NCBI RefSeq assembly: GCF_020085105.1
Contig: NC_058063.1
Span: forward strand, 22,553,566-22,617,565
Direction: 5' to 3'
Length of the DNA stretch: 64,000 nucleotides
Origin: Siniperca chuatsi
Lineage: Eukaryota > Chordata > Actinopteri > Centrarchiformes > Sinipercidae
A model generated the notes under the pieces. That model searched no databases and was not told where the DNA came from. It worked only from the letters and a program-made list of their open reading frames with translations. The position numbers and the translations under genes are program-made. Numbering within the stretch: position 1 is the stretch's first letter; each line of letters begins with the position of its first letter. Positions 35,416 through 46,333 of this stretch are shown piece after piece.

Positions 35416-36717
35416 ACAGTTTACAGCGACAGCGGTGGCTCTTTGACTTCACACAGAAGTAAACAAAAGCAGCTCCTCATTTCTGGCCGACATCCATCGG
35501 TGTTGCTGCTGAAATGACGACTGTCGCTAGCAGATTTTGTCACCTGTAGCTAGCTAGCTAATGAATGCTAACAACTCCTTTAGCTGGTTGAAAACAGTTC
35601 CTCCAGTTATTTTCCTCTAGCGACGCAGGCCGCTCAGCCGACATACTTGTTCGAACTTTAACGTTAGAAGAGAAAAGGCTTTTAGGATGAGGCCTAACTG
35701 AGGTGAAGTTAACGTTATCTCGGGTTGCGTTCCCAGAATTCAATAAAGAGCAGGACAGAGCCGCTAACGTTAGCTTACACTTCGATGAAGTAGCCTTCGG
35801 GACGTCACCTGTAACCCTACAAACTGTGGCTAGCTAACGAAGAACTCCTGGCCACTTCCATGGCCTTGGAAGTAATATGATGTTAGCTAGCGTGACATGC
35901 TAACGTTTGCAGCAGCGTGCGTGAGAGCAGACGAACACGAACGAATGTTTAATCCATTCCTTACACTGTTGCTCGCACGCTTTTGGTTTCGGAAAACCTA
36001 AAAAAAAAAAAAAGACAAGAAACCGAACTCCAAACTCCCAGAACGGTCACCTGTAGATAAATCTGCGATTCGGCAGAGTGGAGATGATCTCAAGTTGTAA
36101 ATTCACAGCTTGAATGTTGCAAATTTGGATTTTAGGTGAAGCTGCTGCTGATGATGATGATCTTTAAGAAATATTCCACTAAAAATAATCCCATCAAAAT
36201 GGACACATTACTGTATATCATGAAATAGTCGACCCCCCCCCCGAATTCAGCTGAGAAAAGGTTTATGGGTAAAATAACCAGATGGGAACCAGAACTGGGA
36301 AGTACTTCATCACAATACAGCTAAAGATATTAAAGGGAGGTTCTTCAGAATAAACAGTTTTGCAACGTTTCTGACGGTTGCCGGATTTCATCATCATCAT
36401 CATCTTCTTCCTCTCAGTCCGAATGTGTTTCAGTCTGAGAACGGGAATCTGAGTCAAGCTGTTTATCGAGGAAACACCGGCATTGTTTTAGTCTTCGCTC
36501 CATCATCTGCAGCTTTAGCACTCGTCCAAGTGCCTGAATGCTGCTGGAGGGACGCCACGCCCCGAGCATGATGGGTAATTCCCTGACTTGTTACACTGAG
36601 GACTGAAGCTGCTTCTCATTTCTGTCACTCGCTCATTCATTCAGTCTCCTCCTGCTTTGTCTTCCTTTTTCCTCTAAAGAGAAGAAGAGGATTTTGGGGA
36701 TTAAGGGGGTAGATTAT

Positions 36718-36719
<2 letters not shown>

Positions 36720-36772
<53 letters not shown>

Positions 36773-36919
36773 CACTGAGCCTTCACCCCCTGCTGAGGCA
36801 GCCTGACTGGTGATGAATGACTGTAGACGGATGAGATTCGGCTGCTGAATGTGTGTTGATGTGACCCCGACTGAGCCGCAGTAAAAAGGTGAATGGAGCT
36901 GAGTGACGAGATCTGGCTG

Positions 36920-36996
<77 letters not shown>
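36720..36996. repeat. (CA)n and (TG)n microsatellites facing each other
   Basis: (CA)n at 36720-36776 and (TG)n at 36920-36996, separated by 143 bases. The two arms are complementary and could pair as a hairpin. Confidence 0.9.
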
Positions 36997-36997
<1 letters not shown>

Positions 36998-38242
36998 CCT
37001 GCATGGCGTTAATGCTCTCCAGCAGTTTGGGGAGGAGTTGTGGGACTTTTAAGAGGATAAAACCCGCAGCTTATTACAAACAAAAACTAAATTAGCATCC
37101 TTCTCGCAGGTTTTTGTCCTTACGTCTCAAATCATCAAGAAAAGTCAGAACTTTTAATAAAATGCGATTAGTTCTGCCTTTTAAGACTGTTAACGGCTAA
37201 ACATCTGGATTCAAAACACAAGATGCACCAAAGTGAAGCTTTTGAAATGAACATGATGGATGGACAGAAGAGGATTTTTGTTTAACCCTTTCGGACCAAG
37301 AATAACCAGGACTGTTTTTTTTTTTATGTGAATAGTTGCAATAAAGATTTATAACGGATTATAAACAAGTAGAATTTAGGTTTACCTATAAAAAGTTGCT
37401 TATAAAATGCATTTTATTGTAATTGTGAAGGTGTCAGATATGAGCGCTGATTACAGAACAGAACTAATCAGCGACATCTGGGAGGTTTCTGGTGAAACCG
37501 ACAGCAACTATGAGCCTCGTAACTAATAAATAACACACCTGGAGAGTTATTTACTTTATTCAGTCAACTCCGTACAGGCTCATTTCCCTTTAAAAGAATA
37601 GGACGCAACCAAAAAGAGACGCTCGAGTGTTGTATAACAACACACAGGGAGGGCTATTGATTCGCTGATTGACAGCCAGATAGACCAATCGGTTCGTGCG
37701 TAAGCCTCACTTAATATACTGTATTGTAAGACCGGATACGTTGTCGGTGAACATTTTACCGACACGTTCAGTATCGACATTTTCGCGACCTGCCAGATGC
37801 AATATCTATCAACATTTCCTCATTACGGTGGTAAAAAGACGTAAAAACGTTGATTTGATCAAAGAGAAAAGTTAAAAGATCAGAATTATTTCTGATTATA
37901 TCTAAAACAAAAACAAAATTGGCCAGTTTTACAGCCATTCACAGACGTAAACAAACATTTAGCATCATCAGGAAACATGACCCCACACAGACCAGGTCCA
38001 CGCAGACCCTCGAGGACATGAGCTGAGGACAAAATTGAAGTCAAAGGTCGCGTGTGGATACACAGATGCTGAAAGCGTAATTTGAGCTTCAGTTTGTGTA
38101 TTTTACGACCCGTCAATCACGTAGTGTTGAGTCGGCCATATTGTTTATTTATACATCTTCTGTTGTGCCTTTAAATTGTGATAATGAGAACTGAGTCTGG
38201 TAATAACTGTTCGGGATAACGGTTTTAAAACACTTCGACACT

Positions 38243-38460
38243 ATATGGCCACTAAGCGTCCGTAAGTATGTGGACACCCCTGGGAAAGATCTCTTAATGC
38301 TACAACAAACAGTTTGTTTGTCTCTTTCCTGTTTCAACATGGCACAGAGCGGCGCCGTAAAGAAATGCGTTTCAAAGCTTGACCGGTCTTTGGGATGAGC
38401 TGGAACTGGACTGCGAGCCAGATCTGATGACCCAACGTCAGTGCTGGACCTCACTAATGC
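38243..38460 (+). mobile_element. Second GTGGACAC-type Tc1-like remnant
   Basis: Begins CACTATATGGCCACTAAGCG with TATGTGGACACCCCTGG; internally TCTTTGGGATGAGCTGGAAC reads LWDELEL, the same transposase-derived block as at 7341-7425. The other end is not clear. Confidence 0.4.
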
Positions 38461-39127
38461 TCTATCTCTGGTGGAAAGACTGAAACCAGAAGAGTGGAGG
38501 CTGAACTATCACATCTGGGTGTAATATTGATATTGATAATATCTTGATAAATGAAGTGGAAAAAGTCTTAACGAGAGATGGTTTCTGTACAGTCGGACTT
38601 CGGGAGTCCTCGTGTGTGTGTGTGTGGAGACAAAAAGAGAGAACGGACTCCAAAAGACGCGTGAAGAGAAAAGATTAACGACCGAAGAGACGTAATTTAT
38701 CTCCCTTTATCCTCCATGACAGACGGGGAGAGAGAGAGAGGCTGTGAATGCGTTGTTTCACCTCGCTGTCCTTCAGTCAGAGCAGCACAAAGGCGACAAC
38801 GTCACGGGAAACGATTCAACAGACGACCTGCAGCTCTCACACTGATTAATGAACACACACACACACACACACTTGTTCCCATGCTGTCTGCATGTGATGA
38901 ATGTTAATCACAATCTTTCATCCTCAGCTTGTCGGAGTGATGCCGAACCCGCCGTTGGTGGGAAACAAGTTTGTGTTGGTTCGTTAAAGGATCAGCTCAT
39001 CTCTCCGTGCAGAGACTTTTAGTAGTCCAGGTTCTGAGATTTCATTCATTATTGTTGTTTTCCTTTTGGTGATACATTTATTTTTTGTTTTTTTATCTAT
39101 TTTTTCCTTTATCTATCTATATATCTA

Positions 39128-39340
39128 TATCAGAATCAGAAATCCTTTATTGATCCCCGAAGGGAAACTCTTTGTTACAGCAGCTCGTCTTTACGTCAGC
39201 GCACACAGGAGAAAGTACTAGCAAACAATATGATACACTATAAAACACTATAAAACTATAAACACTATAAAAACAGGTCAGAAAATAAATTAAGTAACAG
39301 GTCGGTATAAGTATAAGATAAACTAAGTGTCAAGTACCAA
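39128..39340 (+). repeat. Dispersed repeat, TTTATTGATCCCCGA type
   Basis: AGAATCAGAAATCCTTTATT then GATCCCCGAAGGGAAACTCT, a widely dispersed teleost block, followed by many ACTATAAAA units. A related block (AATCAGAAGCAGCTTCGTCG) is at 46877-46960. Confidence 0.5.
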
Positions 39341-39373
39341 GTGGGTTTACCGGTTGATGATGATAGTGATGAC

Positions 39374-39561
39374 GATCTATATCTATATATATCAGAATCA
39401 GAAATATCTATATCTATATATATATCTATATCTATCTATCTATATATATATATATCTATATATATCTATCTATATATATATATCTATATCTATCTATCTA
39501 TATATATATATATATCTATATCTATATCTATATCTATATCTATCTATATATATATATATAT
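39374..39561. repeat. (ATCT)n/(AT)n microsatellite
   Basis: Compound ATCT and AT repeats, interrupted once by CAGAATCAGAA. Confidence 0.95.
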
Positions 39562-39864
39562 GCGACAGTTTCTCCTTTTTTTAAATGTTAATATATACAC
39601 AATGCAACGATATATTCAAATAGTGTCAGATTGCAGAAAAGATGTAAACAATCGCAAATGTTGTGGTCTCTTTCAACACAGTAAATATGTACACAGAAGA
39701 ACGTTGTTCTGCACTTTGGTTAGCTGGTTTTTTAAAAGGCAATATTTGCATTAAAAAAGAACTGTCCTGAAATTCACATTCAAAACAAACTGTGTTACCA
39801 CGAACAAGGAAACTAAAGTTTTTGAGCTGTCATTAACACTTCAGAATACACACAGTCGTGTTTC

Positions 39865-40079
39865 CATCACTTTAGAGGACCTTACATTCATTTCCTGGAG
39901 ACTTACTCTAACCCTAACCATAACCACTACTCGCCTAACCCTGACCTTAAACCACGTCTTCACCCTTAAACTTAATGATTTACGTTATGGGGACTTGCGT
40001 TTTGTCCCCAAAAGGAAGGCGAGTCCCCATAATGTACTGTAAACATGATTTCTTTCCCCACAACATGACTAATACAAGG

Positions 40080-40113
<34 letters not shown>
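39865..40113. repeat. GTCCCCA-family repeat with CCCTAACC core and (CA)n tail
   Basis: ACTCTAACCCTAACCATAAC, then TTATGGGGACTTGCG and CGAGTCCCCATAATGTACTG, followed by (CA)n at 40081-40113. Related copies: 40385-40609 and 59455-59630. Confidence 0.6.
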
Positions 40114-40115
<2 letters not shown>

Positions 40116-40194
40116 AGGTTTCTGTCTTGTTGCTGTCGTCACCTTTTGCTGCTCGGCTTCCTGTGACAAGACATTTTACCAGTTAACAAGACTG

Positions 40195-40224
40195 GCACAC
40201 ACACACACACACACACATCCTTCA

Positions 40225-40265
<41 letters not shown>

Positions 40266-40271
40266 CCTTCA

Positions 40272-40306
<35 letters not shown>

Positions 40307-40380
40307 CCTTCACAAAAACAAACACACACACACATCCTTCACAAACACGCACACACACACACACACATCCTTCACACACG
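40195..40380. repeat. Compound repeat: (CA)n with ATCCTTCACAAA
   Basis: Five (CA)n runs, each followed by the spacer ATCCTTCACA, giving a longer repeat period. Confidence 0.9.
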
Positions 40381-40384
40381 TGTT

Positions 40385-40609
40385 TGTTTCACTATCCCTG
40401 TGGGGGACAGTCATTGACAATGCATTCCCCAGTCCCTAACTTTAACCTAACTGTAACCTGTACCCTAAAACTAATACTTAACCCTCAAAAAGCCGTTTCT
40501 ACCCATGGGGACCTCAACTGGTGTCCCCACAGAGACACAAGTCCCCATGGGTTAGTGTGCATTCAGGTCCCCACTCGGATATAAGAACGCGAAACACACA
40601 CACACACAC
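40385..40609. repeat. GTCCCCA-family repeat, second copy
   Basis: CTGTGGGGGACAGTCATTGA, CTTAACCCTCAAAAAGCCGT, GGTGTCCCCACAGAGACACA and a terminal (CA)n tract. Confidence 0.6.
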
Positions 40610-41914
40610 TAACATTAACTTTAAACAAACGTTTTGTTCATAAAAATATTTTTAATCTCTTCAGTTTAGTATCATCAGTAGTAAGATCATACAGAAATCA
40701 ACTCACTGTACTGAGTACACTGAGAGTAGAAAGCAGAAGAATCAAACTTCTGTAGAATTACAAAAGAAGGTGAAGTTAGTGTTGTTTCTTCTTTACAACA
40801 TGCTCCAGTTGCTTACAATTTACATTTTGAGTCATTTAAGATCTTTAATTACAACAGATTTGATGATTCTATGAGTAATCAAGTGATTGTTAATATTACT
40901 GATGAGTTTCAAGTTAAAACTTTATTTTTGTTTAGAGAAATAACATGCAAGAAAAATGTTGGCGCTCCCTTTAATAAAAACGCCACAGTGAAAACGCACT
41001 CGTGGTTCCACAATGAGGAGAGTCCTGCAAACCTGTCATGTCCCGAAAACGTCGACCGAAACAGTGAGAAACAGTGAAAAGGCACCGGCGGTTCGGTTCA
41101 GTCGCAAAAAGACGAAAGGCAATAAAAAGTGTCAGTGCTTCGAATCCTGGGACAAGCTGCAACGGCTAAAGGAGTAATAACGATAAGCTGCCCATGAGCA
41201 AGGCACAGCTCTTAGCGGCCCCAGCAGGCGACAACCTGCTTCGTCCTAGTGAGATTCATCTACGTATGTTACATGATACATCCATGAAAACATCACATCA
41301 AATGCCCTTTCCAGACATGGAATTTGTAACATCGTTGGCTTCATTTATCTGTTAAAGTGACGGCTGTTGTCATTCAGGACGAGAGAAAGTGGTGTTGGTG
41401 GTGGTGGCTCACATGCTCTATGTTGCTGGATACTCATGTCCATGCCAACTGTATGAATGAATAAATAAGCTGAAATATGAAGAGGGTTTGATTATTAAAG
41501 TGGGGGGTTTTTACACTTAGATGGGGGAAATGTATAGACTGATCTGACATGATAAGAATCGCCGGAGCAACGTAAAATCGGCTCTTCACAGCGTTTCATA
41601 GTTTATTAAATTGATTTTATTTTCTTTCAGTATAAGAGACAATACTTGCACAGTGATCTTTCTCTCTGTGTGTTTCACCTTGTGCTGCTGCCTTTACGTT
41701 AATCTCATGGCATTCAATTCAGACTTGTGTTCCGTTGGAAGTGATATGGAAAAGTTACTAGGTCCAACCTAGTAAAATTGCTGTTGGGACTTTTACGTAA
41801 AAGTGACTCGGGCGCGTATTTACACACGAGACCAACAAGTAAAATTGGCATCACATTTACGTAAAGAGGTGCATGTCTAAAAAGCTGCTATAGAGTTCAA
41901 GAACATCAACTGGT

Positions 41915-41995
41915 TTTCTTCCAAAATTTTGTCTGGTGTTCCACAAGGCTCAATGCTCGGACCTTTGCTTTTTTGCCCCACCAGCAACTTTTTGT
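41915..41995 (+). mobile_element. LINE reverse-transcriptase fragment 1
   Basis: Plus-strand translation gives SGVPQGSMLGPLLF, the conserved GVPQGS.LGPLLF motif of non-LTR retrotransposon reverse transcriptases. No longer frame survives. Confidence 0.65.
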
Positions 41996-42164
41996 TCCTG
42001 AGGAAAATATCTCAATAACCACTGGATGGATTACACAGAAATTTGGCACAGACGTTTGTAGTATTCACAGTGATAAAATAATGAAAACAGCTTGTTTTAG
42101 TTTCACTCCTTGACTGATGTTGCAGAGTTTGACAAGAGTTAGCCGAACAACTTGAACTGCTTTT

Positions 42165-42330
42165 CGTCCAACTTAAAGAATGGAAAGTTTTTGTGTTTTC
42201 ATTGGTTGTTTCAAAACTGTTTAAATGACAAAACATTCTCTGGTGTTGCACAAGGCTCAATTCTCAGACCTTTGCTTTTTCACCCAACTGCCAACACTCT
42301 GGTCCAGACTGAAATGTCTCATGATGGTAA
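42165..42330 (+). mobile_element. LINE reverse-transcriptase fragment 2
   Basis: Same motif as SGVAQGSILRPLLF, about 309 bases after fragment 1 and slightly more diverged. Confidence 0.65.
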
Positions 42331-42479
42331 ACTTAACTGTATTTTTCTGATTTTCAAATAATCTAAATTTTCCTATTCTTTAATTGTATACTGAGAGAGA
42401 ATATATCTTCTTATAAAATATACTTACATATATTTTTGCACTTATTTATACTCACTCATGTTAACCCTGTTAATGTACA

Positions 42480-44250
42480 GCTCTTCATATTGAAGACTCT
42501 TGGACAGAGGCACTGCAGAGTGATACATTGCTTTTCTGTCTTTCCACTTGCGTAAAGAAACATTGTTGTTGAATAGAGAGACCAGATATGAATAAACTGG
42601 ACTCAAACCTATCTCAGCAACAAACCCTAAGTCTGCTAGACGATGTCACATTACGCAGCCTAATGTCCATTTTATGTTGGTTAGAGTGGCACACTGACCT
42701 CTTCTGCTACTTTAAAGTTGTTTGATGATGATCAGGATGTGTCAGATGAGGTCAGGAGGTTGGGACGGACATTGAACGCCCAGGCGAGACTCCACAACAA
42801 TCCATGCTGATTCTGAACGCTTCTGTTTAGACCCAGATATTGCTTGAAGGAAGGTCTGATATTTATCTTGGACAAAAGAGCATCTTAAATGACAAAACCT
42901 GCTCAAAAAAAGAAGAGCAACATTTGCTTTTTTTTGCACACTCAGCACTCATGGTGCCTATGAAGTGCTCTGGGTAAACATCAAACAGTCCATGTTATTT
43001 TTGGGGTTGAATGATGAAGTGTTTCTCCAAATAACTCACACAATCTTGAAAATATTTGGTGGGAATCACAGGGTCGGAGTTTTGGTTAGCGGCAATTTGC
43101 TTTGAACTCTGAATCCAAAGTTTTGCTCTCAAACCTCATCTGCATCATTAAAAAGTGACTGCATTTCCACATTTCATGTAAAGTGGTGATATCGCAGCTT
43201 GTCTTTTTTCAATTTGGGGTTTTATGAAAACAGGAAATGAGCGGGAATTTACAGCTTTGATTTTAACACCTCACTGTGCAAATATGACCACTTCAGTGTC
43301 GTCTTTTAAATCCCAAGACATTTTTATTTTCCCCCATGCGATTCCCCTTTTATTGGTCTGATTTATACTCCTGCAACTCTGCTTTCAATTCGTGTCTGGA
43401 AGGATTCATAGTGGTGTCATTTATTATGATTTTATTGTGTGTAAAACTCTTTGTGCATCTGTTTAGAAGACCATTGTTTAGTTATTGTTCTAGGCACACT
43501 GTCTAATGTGGTTCCTCTCTGGGTTTGGGCTCACCCATTCGAGGAAATACTTAGCAGAAATTTAGCAGAGGCTCATAAATCCAAATTGCCAGGAAAGAGT
43601 TGGATGTTATTTTTTTCTTCTTCACTGATGAGAGAAAACTGCAGCAGCATGAGGAGGAAGATTTTGGAAAGGGGGATATGATTCAGAGGAGGCGGGTGCG
43701 ATGATTTTTCAGGAACGACAGAAGCTGATGAGTACTCTGACCGCAGCTACAGTCTGGTTGCAATTATCGAAGCCAGAGAGCCAGTTTGGTGGAAGGAGAC
43801 ACACATTCCTTTGGGGCGGCTGACATCGGAGCCGGGTCGCGTCGAGGTGAACGGGCCGGGGGAAACCAGGCGTTGCGCCCGTTCGTCCCGAGGCCTGCGA
43901 GCATGTGTCTCCTCTGATGTCTGGAGCGTCTCGCAGCCATGGCGGATACTTTGTTTACCCTCCGAGGGAGACCCAAACCACCGCTCTTCCTTTGAGGAAG
44001 ACAGAGGTCAGGGGCAACTCCCCCGAAGCTGGTATGGAGTTCGAGTCCAGATTGTGAGGGCAACGTGCACATTTACCCCCAAAAAATGTTCCCTTCACCC
44101 ACAACTGGTCTGAGTTTGCAGTACAAACCGTCTTTTTACTCGACTTGCTGCCATTCTTTCACATGAGCTCATAGAAGCTACAATCATTTCAGGATGTTCG
44201 TGTTGTTAAAGGATTGTTCCAGTGTTTTAGTCCATTAACTACAAATCATT
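42480..44250. other. Intergenic, unassigned
   Basis: No gene or clear repeat recognised. 43820-44060 is noticeably GC- and CpG-rich compared with its surroundings. Confidence 0.4.
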
Positions 44251-44254
44251 TCAC

Positions 44255-44420
44255 GGGGCGGCTGTGGCTCAGGAGGTAGAGTGGGTCGTCTGTTGATCAC
44301 AGGGTTGGCGGTTCGATCCCCACCTCCCCACCCATTCACCTGAGTGATTCACCTGTGAGTGAATGGGTGAATGAGAGGCAAATTGCCCCCTCGGGGATCA
44401 ATAAAGTGATTCTGATAGCG
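44255..44420 (+). mobile_element. tRNA-derived SINE
   Basis: GGGGCGGCTGTGGCTCAGGA carries a polymerase III A-box (TGGCTCAGGAGG, 44264-44275), and GGTTCGATCC near 44310-44319 is the B-box. The tail ends GATCAATAAAGTGATTCTG. It is not a functional tRNA: no cloverleaf can be drawn. Confidence 0.65.
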
Positions 44421-45606
44421 ACGAACATTATCCTCAATGGTTTAAAGAGGGGGTATTATAGAAAACAAGAACTGTCTCGATTTTGCATTTAAAGGGTAAC
44501 TCAAGATTGATGGACAGAACTAAGAAAATAAGACCTAAGTCTTGATAACTATCAGTAATAACATTGTACTCACAAAGTTAATATCGCAGATCTGGGAAAA
44601 CGGTGACATCATTAAAAAAAAGTACAACAGGTCAAGAAACACGAGCAGTCCGAATATCGGAGATTTAACGGTTTATCCAGCCACTAAAACCACTAGGGCA
44701 AAGATGAAGCAGGACGTGGGTCGGTTGTTTACAACAGACAGTTTGGGTGATAATTTTACTTTTCATTTTTATTCTCTCTTCCAAATAAGTTTGACTGACC
44801 TGTTGGTTTGTTTCTAACTCGTCTGAACATCTGACTGCTCGTGTTTCTTCACCCCTCAGACTTCTTATTAGTGATGTCACCAGACTACCGGATCTCAGAT
44901 ACGAGAACTCGGTGAGTATGACGTTACTGTAACTAAAAGAAACAGCCAAGCTGTAACAGACCAGAATTATCCTTTGAAGATGTTCTTTATGTACTGTTGA
45001 AGCATGATGTTGTTACTCTGCAGAGTCTCTTTTTGATGTGATGAAGTTGCACCGTTTGAACAAGCCGTTGTAAACTGCTCCCCAGAGCGATGGAGCGCCT
45101 GGAAACCAAATAGCTCTGTGGTGAAACTAACAAGCTCTGGTGGGAAAAAATGTCACCGATGTGCTTCAAAGACAAACAGAAGTCATACTAATTTTGTCAC
45201 TAAAATAATACAATTCTCAGTATCCCTCCGCTGCCTTTAGCTGTAGCTACTTTCTCCAAATACTGGAGATCCTGGTAAAGAACTTGATAAGATAAACAAA
45301 CGTTTAACTGGGAGATTCTTCTCACACACATGGTTGTAGAGTGGTGTTACAGAGTGATGGGTCTTTCCCTCACAAACAATCTTTGGCACATAACGGCACA
45401 GTAACCAAACAGCCAAGAGTTTTAATTTTAGGTTGATTAAGTTCATTATCTACAGCTGATAGAATCTGCTGCTGATGTTTGTTATTTTAACAAGGAGATA
45501 AAAGGTTTGATGAGAGATTTGTTAGCGTCCGAGCTTAATTAATCCGGGTGAAAACACGAACCAAACCCAAATTGGAACCGGCTACACGGACCCGTTTACA
45601 CTACGT

Positions 45607-45846
45607 AGGGGCGGCTGTGGCTTAGTCGTAGAGCGGTTCGATCCCGGCTTCCCCCGGTCCGCATGTCGAAGTGTCCTTGGGGAAGACACCGAACCCCAAA
45701 TTGCGTCCGAGGGCCGTGCCTTCGGTGTGTGAATGATTCATTTCTTTGGACTGATGAGCAGTTGGCAGCTGCCATCAGTGGGTGAATGCGATACGTAGTA
45801 TGAAGCGCGTCGAGTGGCCGGAGAATACAAGTACAGTCCATTTTAC
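45607..45846 (+). mobile_element. tRNA-derived SINE with shortened A-B box spacing
   Basis: Same GGGGCGGCTGTGGCTTAG head, but about 35 bases between A-box and B-box are missing, so GGTTCGATCC follows directly (45635-45644). The tail ends AATACAAGTACAGTCCATTT. Confidence 0.65.
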
Positions 45847-46333
45847 CGTATGTAGCAAATGTTGCTGTGAGGAGGGAAAAGTTTGAACATGTGAGATTTG
45901 AGATAATAAAGCTTGTAGTATTCTATCATAAAGTTTGTGGCGTTGCCTCCTGGTGAAGCTTATTAAAATACTTTGTGTTGTTGTATTTGAATGCTCTCTT
46001 TTGTTTTGAATCTGAGCTAAATCTCACAATGAGGCTAATCTGACTGTGGAGTTGACTCACTGCATGGAATATAAATTTAACAACTGTAGTCTTGTCTTCT
46101 TCAGGTTTTCCCTTGTTTCGGGCTGAGGACAAAACAAGTCTTTTGTTGTTACATGATCCACAAATGCTCCGTCTGTGTTTCTGTTGAGGGAAAATGTCTT
46201 TAAATTCTCGCTGGGAGTTTTCTCCGCTTTCACTTTCATTTCTTGTTAAGTGTTTTTATGTCTCCGTTTCCCACAGCTCTCTCCCTCATTAACCTCTTCT
46301 TTCAGTGTCTCTCACTCTGTCTCTCTCTCTCCT

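Noticed and set aside
39905..39970. Interstitial telomere repeat (CCCTAACCATAACC)
   Set aside because: Only a few degenerate units, inside a dispersed repeat that recurs elsewhere in the window.
43764..44113. Overlapping open frames of about 100 codons on both strands
   Set aside because: No domain, no splice context and frames open on both strands, as expected for a CpG-rich block.
44255..44340. tRNA gene
   Set aside because: A- and B-boxes are present, but no cloverleaf or anticodon arm can be formed; the element is a SINE.
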